Positions 1-8,847 of a DNA stretch of 64,000 nt are shown here, piece by piece. Within the stretch, counting starts at the first letter, position 1, and every line of letters starts with the position of its first letter. The position numbers and the translations under genes are program-made. The notes under the pieces are model-generated. The model was not told the origin of the DNA and made no database searches. It saw nothing but the letters and a program-made list of their open reading frames with translations. The stretch is from an uncultured Clostridia bacterium (GTDB lineage: Bacteria; Bacillota; Clostridia; Christensenellales; Borkfalkiaceae): assembly GCA_947623655.1 (NCBI GenBank), contig CANQHG010000004.1, positions 38,081 through 102,080 of the forward strand, in the 5' to 3' direction.

Positions 1-2
1 TC

Positions 3-1301
3 TCCCAGTATCAATACGGCAACGGCAAGGCGTACGTCATCATGGCGATCGACGACGGCAACGGCGGTTCTCTGAACGCTACCTATGCCCAGCTCAACGG
101 CGACGACAAAGTTGCCCTCACGACGCAGACGTGGCTCTTCGATCTTCTCTTCTCGGGCGACGAGGCCTCGCAGGAAGACAACTGGAAGATCCTTCTCGAC
201 CAGCTCACCAAGGACGACATCAAGAATCTCATCGGTATCAGCGGCTTCCAGACCGTGGCGCTCGAGTCTATCGGCAAACCCCGCAACACCGATAAAGACG
301 GTCCTGCGGGCTTCAACAACAACGTCGTCGACGCGAACACGATGACCGCGTTCCCCATCTTCCCCGCGGAGACCCTCTCCGGCTGCTCATGGAACACCGA
401 TCTCATGTACGATATCGGCCGTGCGCAGGGACTTGTCGGCACCGCGATGGGCGTACAGGGCTGGTATGCGCCGGGCGTCAACCTGCACCGCTCGCCCTAT
501 AACTCCCGTAACTACGAATATTACAGCGAGGACGGCAGACTCTCGGGCCACATGGCGGCCGCGACTATCAAGGGCGCCAAAGACGAGAATGTCTATTGCT
601 ATCTGAAGCACTTCGCCCTCGCCGAGAGCGGACAGAACTCCAACGAATGGTTCACATGGGTAACAGAACAGGCGCTCCGCGAGAACTACTGCAAGCCGTT
701 CGAGATCGCCGTCAAAGTGGGCGGCGCGAACGCCATGATGTCTGCGTTCAACTGCGTCGGCGCCGTTTGGTCGGGTTACAACCACGCGCTCCTCACCGAT
801 CTTCTGAGAGAGGAATGGGGCTTTAAGGGTTCCGTCATCACCGACTGGGGACAGACGTACATGAGCAACTACGGCAGGGCGATCAAGGCAGGCAACGACA
901 TGTGGCTGAGCACTTCCACAACGCCCGCTTCCATCAACTTCGACGGTTCAGGCGAAGAATATGCGGCGCGCCAATCGGCGAGGGCGATCCTCTTCACCTA
1001 TATCGACACCCTCTACACCTCAGGGCAAGAATCGCAGACCGCAACGGCGGCGCCTTTCTCACCGCTCTTCGTCACGCTATGGGCGGTCGTCGACGTCGTG
1101 CTCGTGCTCGGCATCGCGGCATGCGCGCTGTTCTTCTTCTGGTCTCCCAAAAAGAAGAAGCCCGTGCCCGAAGACGGCGCATCCGTTGAGGAGCTTCCCG
1201 AAGCGGAGACGGCCGCGGTGAGCAAGGAAGCGCCCGCAGAAGAGGAAAACGTCATATCCGCAAACAAGAAAAAGGCGGATGAAGAGACTTTCGATGAATA
1301 A
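3..1301 (+). CDS. Glycoside hydrolase family 3 protein, 3' part, with C-terminal membrane anchor (partial)
   Basis: The reading frame is open to the left edge (codons before the first ATG at 42 are sense), so the 5' part lies outside the window. The visible part is a GH3 catalytic (TIM-barrel) domain: a DGPAGF substrate-binding motif near residue 88 (counted from the ATG at 42), a YLKHFAL segment, and GSVITDWG, whose Asp (about residue 268) is the expected nucleophile. GH3 enzymes hydrolyse beta-linked glucosides or xylosides. The catalytic domain normally comes first; here it is followed only by one hydrophobic helix (about residues 342-368), a KKKK stop-transfer cluster and an acidic tail. 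I infer the permuted GH3 order (accessory domain first) and an extracellular enzyme held by a C-terminal membrane helix. The acid/base residue would be in the missing part. Confidence 0.8.
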   Translation, partial: SQYQYGNGKAYVIMAIDDGNGGSLNATYAQLNGDDKVALTTQTWLFDLLFSGDEASQEDNWKILLDQLTKDDIKNLIGISGFQTVALESIGKPRNTDKDGPAGFNNNVVDANTMTAFPIFPAETLSGCSWNTDLMYDIGRAQGLVGTAMGVQGWYAPGVNLHRSPYNSRNYEYYSEDGRLSGHMAAATIKGAKDENVYCYLKHFALAESGQNSNEWFTWVTEQALRENYCKPFEIAVKVGGANAMMSAFNCVGAVWSGYNHALLTDLLREEWGFKGSVITDWGQTYMSNYGRAIKAGNDMWLSTSTTPASINFDGSGEEYAARQSARAILFTYIDTLYTSGQESQTATAAPFSPLFVTLWAVVDVVLVLGIAACALFFFWSPKKKKPVPEDGASVEELPEAETAAVSKEAPAEEENVISANKKKADEETFDE

Positions 1302-1302
1302 C

Positions 1303-1337
1303 AAAAAAATAAGGCAGCTCAGCTGCCTTATTTTTTT
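1303..1337. terminator. Bidirectional intrinsic terminator between the GH3 gene and mnmG
   Basis: The arms AAGGCAGCT and AGCTGCCTT form a tight hairpin flanked by an A-run on the left and a T-run on the right. It can therefore stop the plus-strand GH3 transcript and the minus-strand mnmG transcript. Confidence 0.9.
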
Positions 1338-1338
1338 G

Positions 1339-3234
1339 TCAGTTCTTTTTTAAACTTAAATACACCATGAGGACGGCGATGTCGGCGGGAGATACGCCCG
1401 AAATGCGTTCCGCCTGTCCGAGGCTCAGCGGCTTGATGCGGTTGAGCTTTTCCCGCGCTTCAAGCCTCAGCCCCTCGATCGAGGCATAGTCCAGATCGGG
1501 CGGCAGGGGCTTTTGTTCCATACGCCGCGCCTTTGCGGCTTCCGCCTCCGCCCGTTTCAGATAACCCTCGTATCTGATCTCCGTCTCGCAGGAGAGTGCC
1601 ACGTCTTTGGGAAGATCGGGCAAAATGCCGAAAGTTTCGCGTATTTCGCCGAGGGAGAGGCCGCGGCGGATGAGGTCGGCGTAGGTGACGCCCGAGGAAA
1701 GGGGCGGGAAGCCGTGCTCCCGCACCGCTTCGTCGGCCGCCGCATGCGGGGCGCGTTCATTGAGCGTCTTTATGGCGAGTTCCCGCAATGCGGCCCGTTT
1801 TGTGTACGCCGCATACCGCTCTTCCGTGACGAGCCCGCATCTGTATCCGTAATCTGTGAGTCTTAAATCGGCGTTGTCCTGCCGCAGAGAAAGGCGGTAT
1901 TCCGCCCGCGACGTCATCATGCGGTAAGGCTCTTCCGTGCCCTTTGTCGTGAGATCGTCGATGAGTACGCCGATGTACGCCTCGTCCCGTCTCAACACGA
2001 GAGGGGGCATGCCGCGCAACTTTAAAGAGGCGTTGAGTCCCGCCATGAGCCCTTGCGCCGCCGCTTCCTCGTAGCCGCTCGTGCCGTTGATCTGTCCCGC
2101 CGTGAAGAGCCCGCAGACCCCTTTGAATTCGAGGGTGGGGTAGAGATCGAGCGGATCGATACAGTCGTATTCAATGGCATAGGCATAGCGGACGATCTCG
2201 CAGTTTTCGAGCCCGCGCACGGTGCGATACATGCTCTTTTGCAGGTCGTGCGGCAATGAGGTGGAGAGCCCCTGCACGTAGACTTCCGAAGTGTCCGCGC
2301 CCTCGGGCTCAAAAAAGAGCTGATGGCGGGATTTATCGGCAAAGCGCACGACTTTGGTCTCGATGGAGGGACAATATCTCGGGCCCGTAGAGGAGATCAG
2401 GCCGTTGTAGAGTGGGGCGCGGCTGAGATTGTCGAGGATGAGTTTGTGCGTCTCCTCGTTCGTCCAGCCGAGATAGCAAGGGGTCTGAAAGTCGGGGACG
2501 TCCCCGTTTAAAAAGGAGAACGGGTATGTCTTTTCGCCGTTTTGAATGTCGAGCGCGCCGACTTCCACCGTCCTGCCGTCGAGGCGGGCGGGCGTGCCCG
2601 TCTTGAACCGCCGCACGTGGAAGCCGAGGTCGATGAGATTTTGGGTGAGAGCGGTTGCGCGGGCGAACCCATTCGGCCCCCCCGCGACGACAAATTCGCC
2701 CGTGACCGTCTGTGCGTTGAGATAGACGCCCGTCGCAACGACAACGGCGCGGCAGGAAAAAATGCCGCCGTATGTCGTCCTTACTCCCACAACGCGCCTC
2801 TCTCGGCTCTCTCTTGCGGGGGTGTCATCCCAATTCTCCACCAAGATTTCCGCCGCTTCGCCCTGTACGATGCGGAGGTTTTCGGTATGCTCGAGGACGC
2901 GCTTCATCTCGGTGTGATACTTGTTCTTATCCACTTGCGCGCGGAGCGACTGCACTGCGGCGCCCTTTCCCTCGTTGAGCATACGGTATTGAAGGGCGCA
3001 ACGGTCTGCATTGAGGCCCATTTCGCCGCCGAGCGCGTCGATCTCACGCACTAAATGCCCCTTCGCCGTGCCGCCGACGGAGGGGTTACAGGGCATAAAG
3101 CCGATCGAATCCGCATTGAGGGTAAGCATGACGGTTTTGAGCCCCGTTCTTGCGAGGGCGAGCGCGGCTTCACAGCCCGCATGGCCCGCGCCGATCACAA
3201 CGGCGTCGCAGCTCCCTTCCGAAAAAGTATTCAT
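1339..3234 (-). CDS. mnmG: tRNA uridine-5-carboxymethylaminomethyl modification enzyme MnmG (GidA)
   Basis: MnmG is the FAD-binding partner of MnmE. Together they install the cmnm5 group on wobble U34 of several tRNAs in the cytoplasm. The N-terminal dinucleotide-binding motif GAGHAGCEAA lies near residue 15, followed by the family blocks NPSVGGTAKGHLVREIDALGG and RMLNEGKGAAVQSLRAQ, then the conserved EEAAAQGLMAG region, and a C-terminal helical MnmE/tRNA-binding part. The ORF track starts at a TTG (3252). I prefer the ATG at 3234, giving 631 aa, the usual family length with a short leader before the Rossmann fold; no strong ribosome site marks either start. mnmE is not in the window. The gene converges with the GH3 gene and follows dnaA on the same strand, separated by about 300 bp of repeat DNA. 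Confidence 0.95.
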   Translation of the reverse strand: MNTFSEGSCDAVVIGAGHAGCEAALALARTGLKTVMLTLNADSIGFMPCNPSVGGTAKGHLVREIDALGGEMGLNADRCALQYRMLNEGKGAAVQSLRAQVDKNKYHTEMKRVLEHTENLRIVQGEAAEILVENWDDTPARESRERRVVGVRTTYGGIFSCRAVVVATGVYLNAQTVTGEFVVAGGPNGFARATALTQNLIDLGFHVRRFKTGTPARLDGRTVEVGALDIQNGEKTYPFSFLNGDVPDFQTPCYLGWTNEETHKLILDNLSRAPLYNGLISSTGPRYCPSIETKVVRFADKSRHQLFFEPEGADTSEVYVQGLSTSLPHDLQKSMYRTVRGLENCEIVRYAYAIEYDCIDPLDLYPTLEFKGVCGLFTAGQINGTSGYEEAAAQGLMAGLNASLKLRGMPPLVLRRDEAYIGVLIDDLTTKGTEEPYRMMTSRAEYRLSLRQDNADLRLTDYGYRCGLVTEERYAAYTKRAALRELAIKTLNERAPHAAADEAVREHGFPPLSSGVTYADLIRRGLSLGEIRETFGILPDLPKDVALSCETEIRYEGYLKRAEAEAAKARRMEQKPLPPDLDYASIEGLRLEAREKLNRIKPLSLGQAERISGVSPADIAVLMVYLSLKKN

Positions 3235-3266
3235 AAGAAATTTAAGATCCAAAATTGCGGCCCCGC

Positions 3267-3333
3267 GTCATTCTGCCCCGTGCGCATTCTTATTGCACTA
3301 AGCACGGCACGAGCGCCGTCCTTGGCGCGAAGT
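3267..3333 (-). repeat. Interspersed repeat A, copy 1 (second copy inverted at 60872-60937)
   Basis: The reverse complement of this stretch (ACTTCGCGCCAAGG...CGGCGCTCGTGCCGTGCTT...) is almost identical over about 66 bp to 60872-60937, with only a few differences. It contains GC-rich inverted pieces such as GCACGGCACGAGC. It lies in the non-coding gap upstream of mnmG. No ORF fits it. Confidence 0.8.
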
Positions 3334-3380
3334 GGAAACGGGGAAAGAACGAAGTCGAAGGAATTGACCCAAAGAATCTC

Positions 3381-3537
3381 GCGGGGGCTCCCCGCTTGAG
3401 CGCACCTCATTCGGTACCCTGCGGGAACCTTAATGTCTGAATGAAATACGGAGTCGGCGGTTGCGGACTTCCTGTGAAATACGGCGCCTGACTCCTCGAT
3501 GAATTCTTTTTGGTCCTTAAAAAAGAATTCATCGAAC
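3381..3537 (-). repeat. Structured element R, copy 1, in the dnaA 3' untranslated region
   Basis: Read on minus, this 157-bp element starts directly after the dnaA stop codon. It aligns along its length with 19192-19345, which starts directly after hslU. Shared parts in order: a perfect 16-bp hairpin with AAGGAC in the loop (3496-3535); GTCAGG; two direct repeats CGTATTTCA with a 33-nt period; TTTCATTC; AAGGTTCCCGCAGGGTACC, itself a small hairpin; GTGCGCT; and a terminal GCGGGG-AGC-CCCCGC hairpin. The first stem differs between the copies at two positions and both changes are compensated on the other arm. This suggests an RNA structure or a mobile palindromic element; its function is unknown. 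Confidence 0.75.
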
Positions 3538-4875
3538 CTATTGTTTCAGCACAGCGCTTCTGATGTCGTTGACGTCTTTCACCATCGCGTCGCTCACTTT
3601 CATGAGGCTTATCACCTTGTCGCGGGAGTAGATGACCGTGGCATGATCTCTGCCGCCCATTTCTTTTCCGACGGTGACGAGGGGAAGCGCCAGCATATCG
3701 CACATCAGATACGTGCATATCTGCCGCGCCCGCACGAGTTCCGCACGCTTGTTTTTGCCGAGAAGTTCTTCTTTTCTGACCGAAAAATGCGTACATGTCG
3801 CCCGAATGATCGTCTCGGGCGTAACGACGGCCGTTTCGTCTACGTTGATCGCTTCCTGCAATGCCGTCGCGGCGAGCTTGAGCGTGATCGGCTCTTCGTG
3901 CAGTTTGCTCGCAAAAATTACCGTGTTGAGCCGTCCCTCGAGGGTGCGCACGTTGCTGTCCGAATTTTTTGCGAGGAAGCCGAGCACGTCGTCGGGAACG
4001 AGATATTTCTTTTCGAGCGCTTTCCGCTTGAGGATGGCGATCTTCGTCTCGAGGTCGGGCGGTTGGATATCGGCGATAAGCCCGCCCTCGAAGCGCGTAC
4101 GGAGCCTCTCTTCGAGCGTCGTTAGATCTTTTGCGGGGCAGTCGGACGAGATGACGATCTGCTTGTTTTGCGAGGAGAGCTCGTTGAACGTATGGAAAAA
4201 GGCCTCCTGCACGCCGTATTTTCCCGCCCAGAATTGAATATCGTCGATGAGAAGCACGTCCACATTGCGGTAGCGGTTGCGGAAGCGCGACTCCCGACCC
4301 TCTCCTTTGCGGGCGAGACTGTCTACAAACTCGTTGAGAAATTGTTCACTCGTCGTATATTTTACTTTCAGAGCGGGTTTTTTCTCCTGCAATTCGTTGA
4401 CGATCGCCTGCATCAGGTGCGTCTTGCCGAGCCCCGTGCCTCCGTAGATGTAGAGGGGATTGTTGTCAACGCCCGGGTCGTTTGCAACGGCCTTCGCGGC
4501 GGCGTAGACGAACTGGTTGGAAGAACCGACCACGAAAGAGTCGAACGTGTAGCGCTTGTCCACCATGACGGGGCTGTCTTCATAGGCGTCGGGGATATTG
4601 TCGAGAGTATATTCCTCGCTGCCGTCGACGATGATGGCGACGTCCGAGAGCCCGACGTCGGCCGATTTGACGGCCTCTCTGAGCTGCGTCAGGTGATGCG
4701 CCGTCACGGTCTTTGCGATGAGTTCGTCTTCCGCCTTTAAAACGAGAGTGCGGCCCGTGATGTCGACGGGTTCGAGCACATGGATAAAGCGCTCGTAGGA
4801 AAGGGGATTGATGACGCGCTCCGCCCGTTCCCTTATTTTCTTCCACAAATATTCGTACTGCGTATTTTCTGACAT
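3538..4875 (-). CDS. dnaA: Chromosomal replication initiator protein DnaA
   Basis: DnaA binds DnaA boxes at oriC, melts the adjacent AT-rich DNA with ATP and loads the helicase. The 445-residue protein has the usual four domains: an N-terminal DnaB/DnaD-interacting domain (about 1-75), a short linker, an AAA+ domain with Walker A GGTGLGKT at 145-152 and Walker B LLIDDIQF, and a C-terminal helix-turn-helix domain with the DnaA signature GGRDHATVIYSRDKV. The usual neighbour dnaN is absent. dnaA is instead divergent from recF across 125 bp. The ATG at 4875 is followed by a typical start (MSENTQYEYLWKKI). Its stop codon abuts structured element R. Confidence 0.97.
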   Translation of the reverse strand: MSENTQYEYLWKKIRERAERVINPLSYERFIHVLEPVDITGRTLVLKAEDELIAKTVTAHHLTQLREAVKSADVGLSDVAIIVDGSEEYTLDNIPDAYEDSPVMVDKRYTFDSFVVGSSNQFVYAAAKAVANDPGVDNNPLYIYGGTGLGKTHLMQAIVNELQEKKPALKVKYTTSEQFLNEFVDSLARKGEGRESRFRNRYRNVDVLLIDDIQFWAGKYGVQEAFFHTFNELSSQNKQIVISSDCPAKDLTTLEERLRTRFEGGLIADIQPPDLETKIAILKRKALEKKYLVPDDVLGFLAKNSDSNVRTLEGRLNTVIFASKLHEEPITLKLAATALQEAINVDETAVVTPETIIRATCTHFSVRKEELLGKNKRAELVRARQICTYLMCDMLALPLVTVGKEMGGRDHATVIYSRDKVISLMKVSDAMVKDVNDIRSAVLKQ

Positions 4876-5000
4876 TTTATCCTCGCAAACGTTTTGAATT
4901 TTTTTCGGAATTTGTTATAATAGCTGAGAAAGCATTTCCTTTCCGTTCCATTATAATACAAAATTGCCCGAAAAGAAAGTGATTTTACGGTAAAATCGAC
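4876..5000. promoter_or_regulatory. Divergent dnaA/recF promoter region with a perfect palindrome
   Basis: On plus, TTTTGA (4892-4897) and TATAAT (4916-4921) with 18 nt between them form a plausible recF promoter, and a second TATAAT lies at 4952-4957. On minus, TATAAT at 4955-4950 could serve dnaA, though its -35 box is weak. Directly before the recF ATG is a perfect inverted repeat, GATTTTAC-G-GTAAAATC (4981-4997), an operator-like site. I see no TTATCCACA-type DnaA box in this gap. Confidence 0.55.
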
Positions 5001-6083
5001 ATGGTGATCAAAAATTTGGCTCTGCACAACTTCAGAAATTACGAAGACGAGACTTTTTCGTTTGAAGAGGGACTCAACGTACTCACGGGGAAGAACGCGC
5101 AGGGCAAAACGAATTGCGCCGAGGCCGTTTATTACCTCTGCACGGGGTCGTCTCTTCGGATCCGCCACGACCGACAGCTCATTCGCCACGGGGAAAACGC
5201 CGCAAGTATCGCGGCGGAGCTCGTGAGCCGCTACGGAAAAGTCTTTCTCAAGGCGGTCATTTACGAGAATAAGCGGGAGTTGTATGTAAACGGGAATAAA
5301 CTTACGAGGGCTGTGGATCTTTTGGGGAACATGAACGCGGTGTTTTTCTCTCCGGGGGAGCTCAGGCTCATACAAGACGGGCCCGACGAGAGAAGAAGAT
5401 TTTTGAATTTATCCATTTCGCAGACTTCCAGAGAGTATTGCACGGCGCTTCTCCGCTATCAAAAAATTCTCGATCAGCGGAATAATTTGCTTAAAAATCA
5501 CGATATATCGCTGATTTTGGAGACTTTACCCGTCTGGGACGAGCAACTTGCGACCTATGCCGCCCGCATCGTCTTCCGCCGCAGGGCTTTTTTGAAAGAA
5601 CTTTCTCCCCTCGCCCAAGAGGCGCACTATTTCCTCACCGACGGGGCGGAAAAGCTCGAACTCGAAAGCGACGGCCGAGAGGAGAGCGAGGAAGAAATTC
5701 AGGCGAGATTGATAAGAGAATTTGATAATTCGCGCGAGAGAGATCTGCGGCTCGGTTTTACTACCGTGGGGCCGCACCGCGACGACGTAAAGATCGTGAT
5801 CGACGGGCAGGACGCGCGCGGGTTTTCCTCGCAGGGGCAGGCGCGGACGGCGGCGCTCTCGATGAAGCTTTCCGAGATGAAGATCTTCGAAAAGATCGCC
5901 GGAGAACCGCCCGTGCTCATTCTGGACGATGTGATGAGCGAACTCGACCTCCCCCGCCGGAAAAAACTGCTCTCCCGCGTCAAAGGCGTGCAATGTATCC
6001 TCACTTGTACCCATGCCGAACGCGTCTTATACGGGGCAGACTGCCATAAGATCAGAATCCACGGGGGGAAAATCATCGTATGA
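5001..6083 (+). CDS. recF: DNA replication and repair protein RecF
   Basis: RecF is an SMC/ABC-type ATPase that, with RecO and RecR, loads RecA on gapped DNA. The 360 residues are the usual length. Walker A GKNAQGKT is at 30-37, the RecF block ELRLIQDGPDERRRFL is near 118, the ABC signature is in FSSQGQARTAALSMKL near 270, and Walker B is LILDDVMSELD. The start ATG has no clear ribosome site because the 20 nt before it are a palindrome. The stop overlaps the ATG of the following PHP gene (ATGA), so the two are probably translated together. In most Firmicutes recF follows dnaA-dnaN on the same strand; here it is divergent from dnaA. Confidence 0.95.
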   Translation: MVIKNLALHNFRNYEDETFSFEEGLNVLTGKNAQGKTNCAEAVYYLCTGSSLRIRHDRQLIRHGENAASIAAELVSRYGKVFLKAVIYENKRELYVNGNKLTRAVDLLGNMNAVFFSPGELRLIQDGPDERRRFLNLSISQTSREYCTALLRYQKILDQRNNLLKNHDISLILETLPVWDEQLATYAARIVFRRRAFLKELSPLAQEAHYFLTDGAEKLELESDGREESEEEIQARLIREFDNSRERDLRLGFTTVGPHRDDVKIVIDGQDARGFSSQGQARTAALSMKLSEMKIFEKIAGEPPVLILDDVMSELDLPRRKKLLSRVKGVQCILTCTHAERVLYGADCHKIRIHGGKIIV

Positions 6084-6907
6084 GAGCAGATCTGCATATC
6101 CACACTTACTACTCGGACGGCCTTTGTCCGCCGCGGGAGATCGCCCGTCTTGCCAAGGAGAACGGCGCGGCGCTCATCTCCATGACCGATCACGATTCCA
6201 TGGACGGTCTCGCCGAAAAGAAAGCGGCCGCGGAAGAGGCGGGGCTCCTCTTTGTGAGCGGTTGGGAAGTTTCGGCTTACGCGGGGTGCAAGGTGCACGT
6301 CCTCGGGTATAATTGCCGAAAAAACGCAACATATGACGCGTTTTTGCAGGAGAGAAAGGAGAGCGCCCTGCTTCGCGCCGCAGATATTCTGAAGAAAGCG
6401 AACGCCTGTCTCGGCATTCATGCGACGCTTGAAGACGCGCTTGCGGAGATGACCGTGAAAGACGCTCCTCTGCATACGATGCACGTCGTCCGCGCCGTCG
6501 GCAAGAAGGCGAATATCCCGTTCCGCGATCTCTACGGCGAGCTCTTCGACGTCGGAAAGCCCGCCTATTCGGAGATCGGTCGTCCCTCTCCTTTCGACGC
6601 GCTCGAAGTCATCCATAAAACGGGCGGCATCGCCGTTCTCGCCCACCCCGGCCGCATCGGCATGGAGGAGGGGGAGAAGCGCAAACTCATGGACGCCCTC
6701 ACCGACCGCGGGCTCGACGGTATAGAATGCGTCCATTCGCAACATACTTTGGAAGAGACGGAGCGATTCAGGCGCTACGCCGACGGGAGAGGTCTTTTAA
6801 AGACGGGCGGCTCTGACTTCCACGCGGTAAATTCGCCGCGCAGGATCGGCTATCCCGTCTTCGAACCCGACGAAAAACTTCTCGTGGCGCTCGGACTTCG
6901 CCTCTGA
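6080..6907 (+). CDS. PHP-domain metal-dependent phosphoesterase (RNase AM / nucleoside 3',5'-bisphosphate phosphatase type)
   Basis: This is a stand-alone PHP domain of 275 residues. The metal ligands are visible: DLHIHTYYSDG at residue 4, MTDHDS near 35, a middle His block (PLHTMHVVRA), AHPGR, and the C-terminal GGSDFH near 247. Proteins of this type (E. coli YciV/TrpH) remove the 3' phosphate from nucleoside bisphosphates or trim RNA 5' ends. The specific substrate here is inferred from length and motif order, not proven. The start overlaps the recF stop by four bases, and the VanW gene follows after 7 nt, so the three likely form an operon. Confidence 0.85.
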   Translation: MRADLHIHTYYSDGLCPPREIARLAKENGAALISMTDHDSMDGLAEKKAAAEEAGLLFVSGWEVSAYAGCKVHVLGYNCRKNATYDAFLQERKESALLRAADILKKANACLGIHATLEDALAEMTVKDAPLHTMHVVRAVGKKANIPFRDLYGELFDVGKPAYSEIGRPSPFDALEVIHKTGGIAVLAHPGRIGMEEGEKRKLMDALTDRGLDGIECVHSQHTLEETERFRRYADGRGLLKTGGSDFHAVNSPRRIGYPVFEPDEKLLVALGLRL

Positions 6908-6914
6908 GGAGCGA

Positions 6915-8180
6915 ATGAAAAAATTTTTTTTGCTGGATATTGCGCTCTTTCTGTTGGGGAGCGCTCTTTTTTTAGGCGGTTGGACGATCGGCAGAGTGAA
7001 GAAAGGAGTCGTCGTCGACGGCGTGGCGGTCGGCGGGCTCCCGTATAGCGAGGCCGAGCAGGCCGTACGGCAAAAACTTGCCGACGCGCTTCTGCCGTTC
7101 ACCGTGCATACCGCAGAGGGAGACGAGCTGTTCGAAACGGGGTTTTCCGACGACCTTGCCGATCTTCTGCGCCGCGCGAAAAAGGGGGAAGAACTGCATG
7201 CCACGGCAAAGCGGGTTTGGGTGGCTCTCGAAGAAGACCTGCAGAGCTTGTGCGCCCGTCACAGCTTTGCGGCGCATGATGCAACGATGTCTTTTTCCGC
7301 ACGCGGATTTGCCTATAGCGCGGAGAAAAACGGCCGCGCGTGCGATTACGCAAGATTGCTGTCGGACGTGACGGAGGCGCTGGAGAGCGGGCGGTCGGAA
7401 GTTACCCTTTACACATTTCCCGTCGAGCCGCATGTCACGGAAAAAAGTCTGCGTGCGCGTACGCGGGCGCTGGCGTCCTATTCCACTTCTTTTGACGGGA
7501 GCAATGCGCCGCGCGCGCACAACATCGCGCTCGCGGCGAGCAAGATCTCGGGGACCGTGCTCATGCCCGACGAGGAATTCTCTTTTAACGATACAGTGGG
7601 ACAACGCACGCGGGAAAACGGGTTTGAGGAGGCAAACGTCATCTCGGGCGGGGAATTCGTCCCCGGCGTGGGCGGCGGCGTGTGTCAGGTGAGCACAACG
7701 CTCATGAACGCCGCGCTTCTTGCGGGGCTCAAAGTGACGGAGAGCAGGCCGCATTCCCTTGCGGTCGGTTACGTCTCCCCCTCGCGGGACGCCATGGTGT
7801 CGGAGTATTCCGATCTGAAATTCAAAAATCCGTACGACGTGCCCGTCTATCTTCTGGGACTTGCGGGCGGGGGAGAGGTGAAATTTACCTTTTACGGGCT
7901 TCCCGACGGCAAAAAGTACGAGATCGAGAGCAAAGTGCTTCTCGTCGCCGACCCTCCCGCCGAAAAGATCGTGGAAGGCGAGGAAGACAGGATCCTGCGC
8001 GCGCCCAAACAGGGAATCGCGAGCGAGAGTTATCTTCTCGTATACGAGAACGGCGTGCTCCTCTCGCGCACCCTTCTCCGCCGCGACGCCTATGCCGTTG
8101 TACAGGGCATACGGCAGGTGAAGAGAATGGAACAAGAAGATCCCGACGGGACGTCTCCGCTTCCCGCCGCTCATTTTTAA
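6915..8180 (+). CDS. VanW family protein with peptidoglycan-binding-like domain
   Basis: The 421-residue protein has an N-terminal membrane segment (about 5-25, [20 protein letters not shown]) and a short YoaR/PG-binding-4-like region ([21 protein letters not shown] near 33). A VanW domain of about 130 residues starts near 190, with the family blocks [25 protein letters not shown] and [11 protein letters not shown] beta-rich C-terminal tail follows. VanW proteins are common in Clostridia, lie outside the membrane, and are tied to the cell wall by their accessory domains; their biochemical role is not established. Despite the name, nothing nearby suggests vancomycin resistance. It is the last gene of the recF transcript, and rplS follows behind its own promoter. 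Confidence 0.9.
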   Translation: MKKFFLLDIALFLLGSALFLGGWTIGRVKKGVVVDGVAVGGLPYSEAEQAVRQKLADALLPFTVHTAEGDELFETGFSDDLADLLRRAKKGEELHATAKRVWVALEEDLQSLCARHSFAAHDATMSFSARGFAYSAEKNGRACDYARLLSDVTEALESGRSEVTLYTFPVEPHVTEKSLRARTRALASYSTSFDGSNAPRAHNIALAASKISGTVLMPDEEFSFNDTVGQRTRENGFEEANVISGGEFVPGVGGGVCQVSTTLMNAALLAGLKVTESRPHSLAVGYVSPSRDAMVSEYSDLKFKNPYDVPVYLLGLAGGGEVKFTFYGLPDGKKYEIESKVLLVADPPAEKIVEGEEDRILRAPKQGIASESYLLVYENGVLLSRTLLRRDAYAVVQGIRQVKRMEQEDPDGTSPLPAAHF

Positions 8181-8212
8181 TTTATAATTTTTCATTTTTC
8201 GGTGAAAAACGG

Positions 8213-8241
8213 TTGCAATCTTTCCGAAAATCCGATATAAT
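8213..8241 (+). promoter_or_regulatory. Sigma-A promoter of rplS
   Basis: TTGCAA (8213-8218) and TATAAT (8236-8241) are separated by 17 nt, giving a start about 60 nt upstream of the rplS ATG. Confidence 0.8.
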
Positions 8242-8308
8242 GGCTTATGACTTCGGGCGGTCCTCTGCTTTTTCGGCACGAACGCCGCGTATTACAGGAG
8301 GTAAAGTC

Positions 8309-8650
8309 ATGGGGCTCATCGAGCAAATCGAAGCGGAAGGCTTAAAGGCAAACGTCCCTCAGTTCAACGTTGGCGACACCGTTAAGGTTGGCTATCGTAT
8401 CATCGAGGGTGGCAAAGAGCGTATCCAGAACTTCGAGGGCGTGGTCATCGCCAAAAAGGGCGGCAGCATCCGCGAAACGTTCACCGTTCGCCGTCTTTCT
8501 TTCGGCGTCGGCGTCGAGCGTTGCTTCCCTCTCCACTCTCCCAAGGTCGCGTATGTCAACGTGGTGAGAGCGGGCAAGGTAAGAAGGGCAAAGCTCTATT
8601 ATCTGCGCGGGCGCACGGGCAAGGCTGCCAAGATCAAAGAAAAGAAATAA
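8309..8650 (+). CDS. rplS: 50S ribosomal protein L19
   Basis: L19 sits at the 30S-50S interface of the large subunit. The 113-residue product has the family start ([27 protein letters not shown]), the block [15 protein letters not shown] and the ending [23 protein letters not shown]. The ORF track reports a 322-residue ORF from 7682 because the frame stays open upstream; the true start is the ATG at 8309, preceded by AGGAGGT at 8296-8302 and by a strong promoter. An intrinsic terminator follows, so it is a single-gene transcript. Confidence 0.97.
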   Translation: MGLIEQIEAEGLKANVPQFNVGDTVKVGYRIIEGGKERIQNFEGVVIAKKGGSIRETFTVRRLSFGVGVERCFPLHSPKVAYVNVVRAGKVRRAKLYYLRGRTGKAAKIKEKK

Positions 8651-8656
8651 GAAATT

Positions 8657-8690
8657 CGGTCTGCCGAAAGTCACGGCGGACCGTTTTTTT
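8657..8690 (+). terminator. Intrinsic terminator of rplS
   Basis: The arms CGGTCTGCCG and CGGCGGACCG pair over 10 bp with one G-U pair and are followed by seven T. Confidence 0.9.
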
Positions 8691-8847
8691 GTCAAATATG
8701 TTTTTTGGGGTACAATTTTCGGAACGATTTGTCAACAATCGGCATTAAACTGAAAAAAATTTGTCCGAAATGTCCGAAAAATCATTTACAATTTTACCGC
8801 AATGGGTTAGAATAAGACAGAATAACTTATAATAGGGAATACCTCTT

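Noticed and set aside
3530-3540. tRNA T-arm (GGTTCGA on minus after dnaA)
   Set aside because: No acceptor stem, anticodon arm or CCA end; the bases belong to the stem of element R.
6915-8180. Vancomycin resistance role for the VanW protein
   Set aside because: No vanH/A/X or two-component genes are near; VanW domains are common in Clostridia without resistance.
7682-8308. 322-residue ORF upstream part of rplS
   Set aside because: This frame overlaps the VanW gene; L19 starts at 8309 behind a strong ribosome site and promoter.
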